From contig JBLDXI010000029.1 in NCBI GenBank assembly GCA_047495785.1, positions 2,170,001 to 2,234,000 of the forward strand: 64,000 nucleotides of DNA. The letters are read 5' to 3'. Positions 1 through 15,181 of this stretch are shown in pieces. Origin of the DNA: Lepidodermella squamata. Its lineage: Eukaryota; Gastrotricha. The notes under the pieces were generated by a model. That model ran no database searches and was not told the origin of the DNA. It saw nothing but the letters and a program-made list of their open reading frames with translations. How positions within the stretch are numbered: position 1 is the stretch's first letter; each line of letters opens with the position of its first letter. The position numbers and the translations under genes are program-made.

Positions 1-800
1 TTCTCCATTTCCTCGGCATCTGAAGTGAAGTAAGTCATCTTCCCATACCACGCAACGGTCACGTTTCGTGACTCGAGCATGCGGATCATTAGGGATTCGG
101 TCGCTGTAAAATACTCGATCATATCTCCGAGGACAGCAACTCTTTTCCAGTTCATGGAGACCATGAAAGACGCTAGAGCCTCATGTCCGATACCGGCCCT
201 GTCGCCGAGTGAAAAGAAGGAATTGTATCGCTGCCTGTTATGATAAAGCTGCGGTGAGAGCGGGATCATTAGAAGCTGTAATGTTGAAACCCGAAGAATT
301 GCAAAAATTTCTGGCTGATACTAACTTACACTAGCTACGCCATAATGACCAAGGGATTCACCAACTGCGAGTTGCGAGATTGTTGAACATCCAGGATTGA
401 GGAAAATCGGCAGTCTAGCTTCATCGCTCTCATGAACGAATTTAGGCATAATATACTTTATCATCAAATCGTCACTGCATTCGTCATCAATCAGTTCCAC
501 GGCTAGTTCGAAACCGGGCAGGAAATCTCCTGAAGTAAACAGCCGATCTAATGCTACTTCAATCGATTTGGTCATTAGGGCACCGGCTGGGATGATAGGA
601 CCTCCGTAGTTGAGCGACATTGGAATGGTCAACACCTTATCTCGAGTAGGATCAGTGCCGAAATTTCGTCTAACTGCAAAACGAGGCATGGGGTCTGCAA
701 GTGATACTGGTTGAACGTGTGATTGGAGCAGGATTTCTTCAATTTTCGCAGAATGAACTGACAAAACATTTATCATAAAAAATATCCGAGTTGATATCAT
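1..800 (-). CDS. GABA-B-like class C receptor, N-terminal ligand-binding part (incomplete)
   Basis: The start is the ATG at 798-800, which gives a hydrophobic signal peptide (MISTRIFFMINVLSVHSA). Exon 1 runs to about 321 and ends at a GTAAGT donor; the intron ends near 274 and the second exon leaves the window at base 1. The joined reading has a typical receptor-family ligand-binding region: an IIPAGALMTKSIEVAL stretch, LPGFELAVELIDDECSD, then after the intron SPQLYHNRQRYNSFFSL and ALASFMVSMNWKRVAVLGD. These match the Venus-flytrap order of GABA-B and ANF receptors (second-lobe WKxVAVL strand). The seven-helix part lies outside the window. It is a relative of the two receptor genes at 19.6-24.3 kb, but those have no introns. 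Ligand unknown. An ATG farther downstream (773) is a possible alternative start. Confidence 0.75.
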
Positions 801-1198
801 CGCTACTTCGTATTTATATAAGAAGACACCTAAGTGAGTCCGAATCACTTTTTTGTCACTATCTATCTCAGACCTTCTGTTGGACAGCTGATCTACGTGA
901 CTTTAATAGTAAACATCCGATCGCTCAAGGCGTTTTTTTGCTCAGCTGATCAGCCTCTAATTCGGCTAATCATTGACGCTCATGTCCATGCAATCGCATT
1001 GCAGAAAAATGAAGGTTAAATCCTTTAAAGGGTTTTAACAGAATAATTGAACCTTGTAAGTCGTGTAATCAAATGAGATATTTACAAAATAAACAATTTT
1101 GGTGTCACAGAAAGCTCGTGCCATTTGGCACACGTGTTTCTTGTTCTAGCTACTTTTAAATTATTAACGTAAATTAATTCAGCCATCAAACAGAACAA
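801..1198. other. Divergent intergenic region
   Basis: About 400 bp separates the minus-strand receptor from the plus-strand mosaic gene, so it should hold both promoters. A TATATAAATA stretch on the minus strand sits only about 15-20 bases upstream of the ATG at 800, too close to be a simple TATA box for that start. I see no other gene here. Confidence 0.5.
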
Positions 1199-4100
1199 AT
1201 GACTTTACGTAGTTTTATTGTTTTAACAGCGTTGTTGATCTGTTGTTGTTCAGCCTCGATTGAAAATGACGAAGATTACCCGACTGTGAACGAGGACCAC
1301 CACACTGAGGAGGTTTATTCAATAAACACTTCATTTGGGGTTGTTATTTTATTTTCAATTTTAGCGTTTTCAAAGCAGCAAAACCTATCATGACGAAGAT
1401 TACCCAATCGACGGAACTGGAGATAAAGCAAGGTCAGGCGAACAGTTTGAGACTTATGGAGGCGATGATGGGAACGGAGCTGCTCAAGAAGTCGAAGATG
1501 CCGAATCTCAGCGAGCTGAAATAGCAGAAATTTACCAAGAAATCGACGATCTGTTACAAGACGTCAGTGGATTTCAATAAGCTTATTTCAAATCTTATCT
1601 TGATTCTTGATCCATACTAGGACACGGATGATACCGCAGTCGAGGAGAGGTTTCAAGGTTTTGGCGATGAAGATGAAGACGATGAAGAAAGGATGTTCAA
1701 GCAACCAGTCGAGACTGCTGGTTGTGGCGTTCGATACACTGTCGACCAAGCTAGAGCCCTTCTCAACAAAATCAGAGCTGATATGGGCCAGAAGGTCGAT
1801 GGCGAGATACTCGCTGGCGAAAAGGCCAGCAAATGGAATCTGCCTATTCATTACACCTTCGACCCAGCTATTCGTAAGTTACACTGTTACAGTTCCAATA
1901 AAGACATCATTTGAATACTCTATTTAGCTGAAAATGTTCGTGGTCTTATTCGAAATGCCACGCGAGAATGGGAACGGCTGACATGTATCCGGTTTGAGGA
2001 AGTAGAATCAGCACTGGATAATTCTCATGGCATCAAATTTGTTCGAGGGAAAGGGTGAGAATCGAATTTATGTCTCACGTCTGTCTTTGCTCAATATTTC
2101 ATTTCTTTTGTTTTCTAGCTGCTATTCATTTTTCGGCAAATTGAAGTTTCAAGAATTTCAAAATATCTCAATCGGGAAAGGCTGTGATCATGTAAGCGTC
2201 GATTCAATACCTCAACTAAAAATAATTTTTATGTAATTTTTCTAAATAGCCCGGAATTATTGCCAATGAAATTGGCCACGCCCTCAGCACAGTAAGCTTA
2301 TCTTGAATTTTCGACCTATTTAGGCATATTTTTCAGGGACTCGAGACATCTGAGTTGCAGAAAGCAACAAAAGGCTCTCGAAAGAGGATTATCAAGTATG
2401 TTGAATTTTGACCCAAGTATGAATCATGTTCCGAATCTTATTTAGAAATAACCGTAGTACAACAACTGCGAAGCCTAAACGGCGCGGTCGGATAAGCACG
2501 CCAACCCTATCGGACTTGCGTTACACGACTTGCCTCGGGCAGTTGACTGGCATTGTTTTTGGCGATGCAAAGCGGATCAACGAGCATTATCAGTGCTTAA
2601 GTGAGTTGTTCTGAATTTATATCGCGATCAATAGATCTTAACTTCCTTAACTTCCTAAATTGTCAGAGAACCATTGCCGCTCAAGCAGATCTTCAAGCAT
2701 GTGCAAAAATGGTGGCTTCGTGGACCCGAACAACTGCCGTAGATGCATTTGCCCTGATGGTTTCGGCGGGAAAACTTGTGCAGATATCGAACCAACGAAA
2801 TGTGGCGGTATTGTTAAAGTAAAAGCCGGTTCTTTCGGCCGAATTCAGTCTCCCAATTTTCCTCGTAAATACCCTCAAAATACACGATGCGTTTGGTGGA
2901 TCCAAGCTGTAAGTTTGCCAAATTAGCAAAATAATCATGTGCCCTGTGATTTCATCTATTTCTAGCCTGCCGGGAGACAACTGGTTTTTGGCTTCAATGC
3001 AAAGCCTCAGCTCGGGTTATCAAAATTCAATAAAGGTGACTTCGCCAATCATTTTAATCCTCACTTGTTACAATTCAGTCTAGACCTGTGCGACGATTTT
3101 GTTGAAATTAAAACTGACCACGATATGACTAAGAGTGGAAGAAGGTTAGTTTTCGAAAACATCAGCCAGTTGCACTATGGAACGTTTAATTTTTAGGTTT
3201 TGCTCGGTCGGGCCTTCATCAGGCCGCGTGGCTTACACGGATAAGAATTTCGCTATCGTTATATTTGAATCGCACGCTGTTGAAGATAAGAGGAAAACCG
3301 GATTTCAACTCACAGTTTACGTGACTGATGCTGGCGAGAGTTCCGCTGAAATCGCTAGGTCAGACTGTCGACTAACGAAATCTGGATATGACTACGAAGG
3401 CCCTCGGGCTACGACAGATTCCGGCAAAGAATGCGCAGATTGGAACAATGTGACGCCGAAATTGAACCCGGACTACTTCCCTCATGGAGTTATAACTAGC
3501 AACGAGTGTCGCGTGCCAATGGCCTCAAAGGCGCCATTTTGCCATCTGAAATCGAACCTGAAGAAGTTCGAATACTGCGCTAAAATTCCAATGTGTGGCA
3601 GTGGTGAATCGCGGTCGAGTGTAGGTGGCGAAGATCGATTGGTCAAGTCTTTCTTCCTTATCGAAGGGTCGACATGGCTTGAGGCAAACGAAAAGTGTCG
3701 AGATGAAGGCGGCTCACCTGCTGTTCTCACCAATGAAGAAGATAAAGAGCATGCTCTATCATTTCTGGGTAAATCATCGGTGTGGATTGGTATGCGACTG
3801 CTGTTGAAAAACAGTTGCTACTGGGTCAACGGATCGAGGCTGAACTCGGAAGGCCGTGGTATCACCGAAGGCGGTTGCTTGAGTTATCGGCCCTCCGATG
3901 GCTCCGGCTTTGAATCCGAATTTGACGAATGCACTAACTTGAAGCCGTTCATTTGCCAAACGATCGTTTCAGCTACGGTTTGTTTTATCTAGATCAAGAG
4001 TTTGAGGCTTTTGATTCTTGACTTTTGTTATAAAAGATTTCTAGCCTAAGCTTTGATGTCCAAAACTTATCATGGCACGAAGCAGCATCGTTCTGTGAAA

Positions 4101-4471
4101 GCAGTTATGGCTTTCTCGCTGTTGCGACTTCTGCAGCCAAAATCGGTCAGATGAATGCATTGTTGGCGAATTTTGCTGATCGAACTGCCGATGGCGTCTG
4201 GGTCGGGGCTAGTTGCTCCGCTGTTGATGAGTGGCAATGGTACGGCGGTTCGGTTGTATCTGAAGACCAAGCACCTCCATTATCACGCGAGCATCAATGT
4301 AAGAATGTTTTATAGGCTGTGTTCCTATCGGTTATCAACTGCCTATTTCCTGTAGGTGGATCGCTTTGGCCGAATGGCACAATCTCAGCATCTTCCTGCA
4401 GCCAAAGGACGCAAATGCTGTGTCAATTTTACAAGGCGCCTGATGATAATGACGATTCAATTACTGATTAA
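1199..4471 (+). CDS. Secreted mosaic protein: degenerate astacin, EGF, CUB, kringle, two C-type lectin domains
   Basis: Signal peptide MTLRSFIVLTALLICCCSAS, an acidic propeptide, then about a dozen exons with short introns. The astacin-like domain (about 1700-2600) keeps the core strand and an NEIGHAL motif, but the first zinc His is Asn. The GFxHE part is replaced by STGLE and the Met-turn region is missing, so the fold looks catalytically dead. Next come a nematode-type EGF module (MCKNGGF...CICPDGFGGKTC, about 2690-2790) and a CUB domain (about 2790-3340). Then a kringle-like module (about 3363-3600: YDYEGP, TDSGKECADW, FEYCAKIPMC) and two C-type lectin domains (about 3640-3960 and 4040-4450, with WLEANEKC, WIGM, WHEAASFC, WVGASC). 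The stop is TAA at 4469-4471 and an AATAAA lies near 4629. The splice between the two lectin domains is uncertain, because no GT donor gives the right phase. The family precedent is a secreted binding protein; the function is inferred. Confidence 0.78.
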
Positions 4472-5086
4472 CCTGACTGTGGGGTGTGATGGGCAACATT
4501 TCTAAACATGTTAGCTTCTATCTATGATAGGTTTTATGTTACCGCTTCAATTTCGAAAGAAAAGTAAGATTTCACAGGGCATTCCCTTCCGTTGCTCTGG
4601 TTCATTTTTGTTGATATTGGTAATGATGAATAAACACGGCTGTTTTACTCTGTTACACCTTCCAAAACTTAAAATTAATTGTAAATTCGCAAGGTCCCGT
4701 AAACTCCCGTAGAAGGCCGTTTTGAAATGCGAGTAAGAAGTGGACGAAGACGGGTGGCGGTTGTTCTGCTTGCAGCTGCTCGTCCCACCTCAAAGGTTTG
4801 GCGTGATTAATATTGAAGATAAAGATAGGGCGACGATGGAAAAAACAACTGGATATCTGGCGTAAAGTATGAATAATTTTGTATATATTATCATTTTATC
4901 TCATTGAGAAGAAGCGGCGAGAAGATTTAGCTAATTGCTCAGCGGGATAAATTCTGCGGCGCAGTTACAGGCCTATCCCAATGAACACCAATTTTACAGA
5001 CAGATCCTTATGTTCTAAACACTCAACCGCGATATCTCAGTCTAAAAATAACACATGGCACAATAAGCATTATTCTTTTCCAAGAA
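4472..5086. other. Intergenic region
   Basis: It holds the likely poly(A) signal of the mosaic gene (AATAAA near 4629) and the upstream region of the next plus-strand gene. The short open frames here show no recognisable protein features. A clear TATA box is not evident. Confidence 0.5.
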
Positions 5087-7294
5087 ATGGCGGCTTATCT
5101 GCCGCCTAAACGCCCTCGCAAGTTGTGCTGTAGTAGCGGACGAGTTCGCCGCAAGTTTACTCATCTTAAATTCCGTGACCTCAGAAGTGGGAATAGTGAG
5201 CTTATAAATACCTGCGGCTTGGACATGCTTCTAAATAGCATCAAAATGAACAGCGATAATCCGTTTTTCAAAAATTATCGGCAGACTCGTCCAATCATCG
5301 ATAGTGATGGTGAGGATGATGAGGTTGGTCGACTGGCAGACCAAGTTAGCCGTTTCCATCTGACTACTCAAGGTTGGATAAATAAGCTTGAGGTGGAATT
5401 CACTGATAAAGTCGACACGTTGTCACTGCTGGTCCAGGATTTAACGCTTGACTTGGAATCGTTAACGACACGGTTCGACAATGGGCAGCAGGCGATGCGA
5501 GCAGAACTTGATTCGGTGAATAAGAAGTTGTCTGAAAACGATTGGATCGGTGGGAGTGTTAGCGAACTTCAGCAGAAAGTGAGCATTCTTTCGGGGCAAG
5601 TGGTGGATATTCAAGCTAAACTGGACAAGGCACCTGAAGATGTTAAAATTAAAATCAATGGCGAAGTAGAAAGACTAACTGAAATTCTGGCAGATAAGGA
5701 GCGAAGGATATCTGAATTATCGACACGCTTGGCTCAAGTTGAGACGAGAATAGCTGAGCCGAAACCAAGTAAGATGGAACTTTCGCTTTTGCTACTTGAA
5801 GAGATGGTAATGAACGATTACGGCAATATTCCTCCGCCAGAAATTCAGCCTGAAATTGTTAGCTACCAGTCGCCAATAGCCGAGGCCGATGTTCAGAATG
5901 AAAATGCTGGAATGAAATTATTCGAAGAAATCTTACACTCGATAATGGCAACTACGACCGCAGATTCACTGGATGATGAAACTAGCGATTCCGAATCTTC
6001 AGACAGCACCTCCTCAGATGGGAGCTCCGGTGATAGACCTGCTTCCGGTGCATATTCGACAGAAAAAGTCAGCAATTCATTGGATAAAGGGGAAATCGTT
6101 GAAGGGACGTCTTTCTCAACTTCGAAGCCATCAATGCCTTGTAAGCGGAAACTATCTCTACCCCTTGAGCAGGATGACTCGACTAGCCAAAAAGCCGTTG
6201 CTACAGGCGAGAATGACTCTGTCACTCTGAATCACAATGATGAGGATTTATCTGTTAACCTCAGCGATGACAATAATTCCTACATGGGAGATCAGGATAT
6301 CATTGCTGAATGCGGAAATGGTTTATCTGATAACGAAGGATCCATGACTAGTCGCGATAAGGAGCTTGAGGAGACCGTGGCAAATTCGACGGTAGTTGAA
6401 GATGGCATTGACAGATCTGCTCATAATCCTGCTACCGGCATCGAAACCGAACGAAAGGAGACATTGGTGCTATATGCTAATTTCAGTGAAACGGTCCAAC
6501 TCGTCTTGGGAACGAATTCTGCAGAATCGAATTCGCCAACTGATGTAGCGACGGTCGACGACACTGAGGCAAACCCTGCGACTGTGGAGCGAAATTCGCT
6601 TGAAGCAAGTATTTGCCAATCAGCTGCCGATGAGAGCGAAGCACAAGGAAACAATTCATGCCCTGAAACTTCTCTTCCGGATGATCCCCAGGACGCGTCC
6701 GCGATAACGGCCGCTCATGACTCAGAAAGTGGTAATGGCGGAGCGGCCTCGACGTCACCGAGCCATGTAAGTCCAACGAATTCCGCTATTGTGGCAGATA
6801 AAGCAGAAAGTGGAAGTGCGGAGTCTGAATCTGGGGATGTTGAGGAGGAGCCTAACGTTGAGGAGGCGGAACAAGGGCAAAACAATATTTCTAGCAGGCG
6901 TGCCTCGTCTGCGAGCGAAGGTAACATGGATAATCTGAGCTCGGGCATTGAGAGTCCAATACCTGAGATAACTGTAGAAAATCGCTCGGCACCTGGGATC
7001 ACTAATTCCCAAGACGAAAATGCTCTTCACGCGGACTCTGGGGACCTAGACAACAGTTTCAATCAGCTCGGAGCAGAGAATGCAACTGAGATGGCTAATC
7101 CTGATGAGTTGTCATCACACTCTAGTATCCCTGCTGACTCAGTGAATGATTCTTCTTCAACACAACCTTCATCAAGACAAAGCGATGGTCAGAGACGCGG
7201 AGTAGGCACTCTCGTCGAATTGATTATAATTGCGCTATTTGCAGCTATTTTGCACGGCTACGTCTTCATTTATAAACCTGAGCCAGCAATCTAA
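5087..7294 (+). CDS. Orphan coiled-coil, acidic, tail-anchored protein
   Basis: A single uninterrupted frame of 735 codons starting at an ATG in a reasonable context (AAGAAATGG). The first 50 residues are basic and Cys-containing (KRPRKLCCSSGRVRRKF). Residues about 85-225 are rich in heptad-like Leu/Val spacing and charged residues, consistent with a coiled coil. Residues about 290-700 are a low-complexity acidic/Ser/Thr/Asn tail (runs such as SDSESSDSTSSDGSSGD). The protein ends in one hydrophobic segment (about 708-728, LVELIIIALFAAILHGY) followed by only a few residues, the layout of a tail-anchored ER or outer-membrane protein facing the cytosol. I do not recognise the family; the coiled coil loosely recalls membrane-tether or adaptor proteins. 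A poly(A) signal cluster AATAAAATAA lies at about 7374. The absence of introns is unusual among its neighbours. Confidence 0.7.
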   Translation: MAAYLPPKRPRKLCCSSGRVRRKFTHLKFRDLRSGNSELINTCGLDMLLNSIKMNSDNPFFKNYRQTRPIIDSDGEDDEVGRLADQVSRFHLTTQGWINKLEVEFTDKVDTLSLLVQDLTLDLESLTTRFDNGQQAMRAELDSVNKKLSENDWIGGSVSELQQKVSILSGQVVDIQAKLDKAPEDVKIKINGEVERLTEILADKERRISELSTRLAQVETRIAEPKPSKMELSLLLLEEMVMNDYGNIPPPEIQPEIVSYQSPIAEADVQNENAGMKLFEEILHSIMATTTADSLDDETSDSESSDSTSSDGSSGDRPASGAYSTEKVSNSLDKGEIVEGTSFSTSKPSMPCKRKLSLPLEQDDSTSQKAVATGENDSVTLNHNDEDLSVNLSDDNNSYMGDQDIIAECGNGLSDNEGSMTSRDKELEETVANSTVVEDGIDRSAHNPATGIETERKETLVLYANFSETVQLVLGTNSAESNSPTDVATVDDTEANPATVERNSLEASICQSAADESEAQGNNSCPETSLPDDPQDASAITAAHDSESGNGGAASTSPSHVSPTNSAIVADKAESGSAESESGDVEEEPNVEEAEQGQNNISSRRASSASEGNMDNLSSGIESPIPEITVENRSAPGITNSQDENALHADSGDLDNSFNQLGAENATEMANPDELSSHSSIPADSVNDSSSTQPSSRQSDGQRRGVGTLVELIIIALFAAILHGYVFIYKPEPAI

Positions 7295-7573
7295 CTGGTC
7301 TTTCATGAGTGAAAAAATTGTGATTATAACTGATTCATTCTATTTATTCCTTTCCCCTTTTCCCCATGTCAGGAAATAAAATAAGCTGGTGGTTTCTTCG
7401 TTTATTGTACTTTTCGAGAAACATCAATGATAGCCGGGGTTGATAGTAATGACCCCAAAAGTGAACAGGTGTTTTGCCTTCTGATAAGAACAATTAGCAT
7501 ATCGAGGTTTCTGGAAACCTTCCATTCCTCGGAGAACAACCAAACAAAAAACCATCTGCTAACTCCAGAAATT

Positions 7574-10500
7574 ATGATTGCCAACAATTTCTTGGGAATA
7601 ACTTCCGTAATTATAGCTTTGAGTGGCGCATCAGACCTTGATGTTGCTTCCCGCATCAATTGTTTCCCGGAACAACAGGGAACTGACAAAGAGCCATGGA
7701 AGGTGACCAAAGAGCAATGTGAGAGACGAGGCTGCACCTTCGATCAAAACAATCAGGGTAACGCCTACGCGCCACCTTGTTATATGCATCCAGACAAAAT
7801 CGGCTACAAAGTGACGTATGCATGTCTTCAATGCAATGGAAAGTTGTTGCATGTTGAATTGGCACCATTGTCAAATGCCGTAATTTTCGACCCGCCAATA
7901 AAGCGTGCTTTATTCACTGCGCAAATTATGGCGAATTACCACTTGAGATTCAAGGTAAACAGGAGTGGAATATTCTGAGCTATTTTTATCACATCCAAGC
8001 TTAATTATTTTAGATAATTGACACGGATGAAACTAGATATGAAGTTCCATTCGAGTCGCCATTCGAAGCATCGAAGGAAGCCTCAGTCGAAACTGCTGAC
8101 TTCACAATCGATTTCAGTTACAACCCTTTCTCGTTTCGAGTGATTAGACGAAAAACTGGGGCTGTACTTTTCGATACGTCAATGGGTGGTTTTGTATTCT
8201 CGAATCGTTTCCTTCAAATCACAACGCGACTCCCATCCAATAATTTGTATGGCATTGGAGAGCATGAGCATCCAAACCTCAAGCACAACTTGCAGTACAA
8301 GGTAAGCTTGCCGATATAGCTGACCGTTAGCCGTTTTGTTCTTTTTCGCTAGACCTGGCCGATGTTTGCTCGCGACCAACCTTCACTTGGCGAGGTTAAA
8401 TTCCACTTTGTGATGACAAAATTCGACAGGTTTTCCTTAACAGGGACTGCCCCTTTATGGGGTCCACCCGATGTATATGGTGCTTGAAAATGATGGCAAT
8501 GCGCATGGTGTCTTTCTAATGAATTCAAATGCAATGGGTAGACTCCAAGCTTATATTTTAGAAAAATCACATAATTCAACTTCATTTTCCTAGAATATTC
8601 TCTTATCCCGGCGCCAGGCCTCATAATGCGATCGATAGGGGGTATTTTTGACTTCCACCTGTACACTGGGCCCACCCCTGAGAATGTTGTCCAGCAGCAT
8701 ACCGAGGTATAACATTAGACAAAAAAGCTCTTTTAAATAGGATGATCCTAATACAGTTTGTTGGGCGCCCGTATTTGCCTCCTTACTGGTCATTGGGGTT
8801 CCATCTCGCTCGTTGGGGCTATAATTCATTGTCCAATATGAGAAATGCTGTAGAGAGAACTAGGCGTTACGGTATCCCTCTCGACGTTATTTATGCTGAT
8901 ATCGACCACATGGACAAAATGCGAGGTAATGCTATGAAAAATCAGTGTACTAAATAATAATTTTCCCTAAGATTTCACGCTGGATAACAAAAATTTCGGA
9001 GAAATGCCAGCATACCTTTCAACCGAGAGGAAAACGAATGGATTGAGATCTGTCATTATTTTGGTAATCTTCTTCTTATCATTTTTTCGAAAATGAGGCC
9101 TAACTTCTAAACTAGGATCCTGCTGTTACTAACAACGTAACTAATTACGAACCGTGGAATGTATTGAACGGAAATGACACCTGGATTAAATGGTCGAATG
9201 GTGAAACAATGATGGGCTATGTTAGTCTAGTTTTTCCACCCTAAATCCTAAATCCCAGAGTTTCAAATGCTTTTCAGGTATGGCCTCCCGGGAAAACCGC
9301 TTTCCCAGATTTTTTCCTCAAACGGACTGGTGATGTTTGGAAGGACTTGATTATCCGCCATTCTAAAACGATACCTTTCGATGGCGTTTGGATTGATATG
9401 AATGAACCGAGTAATTTCGGCACAAACGAGCTAAAGCCATGGAACTGGCCCGAAGGCGAACCTGCCTGGAGCCTCAAATGCCCAGCTAGCGACTACGAAG
9501 ATCCACCATATCGCACTTGTTAGTTGATTCATTAATAGAAAACATTTCGACCTCCCATTTTACAATAGATGCAATAAGTCGATACGACTCGTGGAACAAG
9601 CCTGGTCGGCTCAGTGATAAAACCTTGTGCATGGAAGCTCGGCAGAATGACGGCGAATTCCGCCACTACGATGTTCACAACCTTTACGGATTCACCCAAA
9701 GCAAGCCAACTGTCGATGCCTTGGAAGCAGCTTACCCGGGTAAGAGAGGTTTCGTTTTGTCTAGATCTACTTTTGCTGGCAGTGGGCGACACGTCTCGCA
9801 CTGGTTGGGTGACAACGTAGCGTCGTGGACGCACCTGCGACGATCGATCATCGGAATGTATTTTTTAATTGAATAATACGAAAGCTGATGTTGAAAATCC
9901 TATAAATTCAGGCTTGAAATGAGCATGTTTGGAATACCGCACACCGGTCCTGATATTTGTGGATTCATAGGCGAGCCCTCGGCCGAGCTATGCAAACGCT
10001 GGATGCAGCTAGGCGCCTTCTACCCGTACAGCCGTAATCACAATGTTGAAAATACGAAAGATCAGGATCCAGGCTGGTTTGGGCCAGAAGTAGCCGAGCC
10101 TAGCAAATTTTGGATGCGAATTCGTTACAACTTACTGCCATACTTCTATACCCTGTTCTATTTGGCTCATGTCGAGGGCAGTACAGTGGCCAGGCCGCTT
10201 TTCCATGAATTTCCGAGCGATTCGCAAACTTGGGACATTGATTCGCAGTTCATGCTGGGATCAGCCTTACTAGTTGCCCCGGTTCTCGACCCTGGCAATG
10301 CTGATCTCAAAGCCTTCATTCCGACTGGAAAGTGGTTGAATCACGTGACACAAGGCTCGCCAATCGATCATTGTGGTGAAACAAAAGGGAAATACGTTAC
10401 CTTTAATGGCAATAAAGACATCACGTTGTTCCAACGAGGCGGCTCCATCGTAGTTTACCAAGGTCTTAACGAGGGCAACATTGTGTCAACTGCGAAAACG

Positions 10501-11125
10501 TAATATTTACAAACTTATTTTATTTTTTATTTACATCGATTTCCTCAGTCGATTGGAACCTTTTTCACTGAATGTTGTGTTTGATTGTGAGAATAAGGCT
10601 AGTGGAATCCTGTTTTGGGACGATGGAGAATCAAAAGGTATTCGGTTCAATCAACTTGAGTAATGTTATAGCCCCTCATTTTAAAGACACTGTCAAGAAT
10701 GGCAACTACTGGCTACTGGGATACGAAGCGAGCCTGAATAGCGTTTGTTTGAAACTTCTAATCAAGGGATACTCCTAATTACACTAAAACTTTCTCAATT
10801 TAAAGAATGAGGCGAAGCTTTCTGTTAGTATCAATCATCAATCCAAGGATCCAAATATTGGGTCTGGTCTGATTTACTCGTCGATCATGATTCATGGCTT
10901 GGAGAGAGAACCAAGTTTGTATGGTTTCGAGTGTCCGAGTTCCAAGCCTGATTGCTCTAAATCTGCGAGTTCAAGTGAATTCGCCAACGGAGTAAGCATT
11001 GCTGATAACCTTTCATTCATAACATTAATATTATTTTCGCATTAAAGAAGCTTACAATTAATTTGCTTTGGAATCAACCGACTCTTCAAGACGAATTTAA
11101 TCTGATAATCAAATTCAACCGGTAA
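7574..11125 (+). CDS. GH31 alpha-glucosidase with trefoil domain, secreted
   Basis: The chosen ATG gives a signal peptide ([20 protein letters not shown]); an in-frame ATG at 7427 would only add a non-conserved leader. A P-type trefoil domain follows directly ([11 protein letters not shown] ... RRGCTFD ... PPCYM). Then come the N-terminal beta domain ([28 protein letters not shown]) and the catalytic barrel with the nucleophile Asp in [10 protein letters not shown] (about 9390-9420) and the acid/base Asp in [10 protein letters not shown] (about 9800-9830). RPLFHEFP and FWDDGES mark the C-terminal beta domains. There are more than a dozen exons with introns of about 50 bp; the first ends at 7954 and the second begins at 8014. 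The stop is TAA at 11123-11125. GH31 family members hydrolyse terminal alpha-1,4/1,6 glucose from maltose and starch fragments; this one should act outside the cell or in the gut lumen. It is tandem with a close paralogue 310 bp downstream. Confidence 0.9.
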
Positions 11126-11434
11126 TGTGGAGCTACAAGCGTGTGAGCTGTAGAATAAGAGACTACAAAATACAGCATACGTTATCTATCAAACTTCCGC
11201 TTGCTTTTAGATTGGAATTGACGATTTGGGCTCAGTTCGAGTTCATTCCAGATTCCCACGCAACTACGCCCTAAAATGATTGTGTGCCGGAGGTCTTAAT
11301 AAAAGCTTGAACTAGGGAGTGGTGAGAACTCGATTCGGGTGGGACCTTATCTTATCAGTCAGCAGTCTATTGTGTCAGTTTGAGAATAAGGTTGCGATAG
11401 ACAGAATCCGGATTCAGACGCAATTTTAATTGCA

Positions 11435-15181
<3,747 letters not shown>

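Noticed and set aside
812-823. TATATAAATA as TATA box for the receptor at 1-800
   Set aside because: It is only about 15-20 bases from the ATG, so transcription would begin inside the coding region.
834-1019. Plus-strand 61-codon frame upstream of the mosaic gene
   Set aside because: It lies in the divergent promoter region, has no domain or signal peptide and no matching splice partner.
8349-8829. Antisense frames of 70-110 codons inside GH31 and other genes
   Set aside because: They mirror conserved coding exons on the other strand and carry no independent features.
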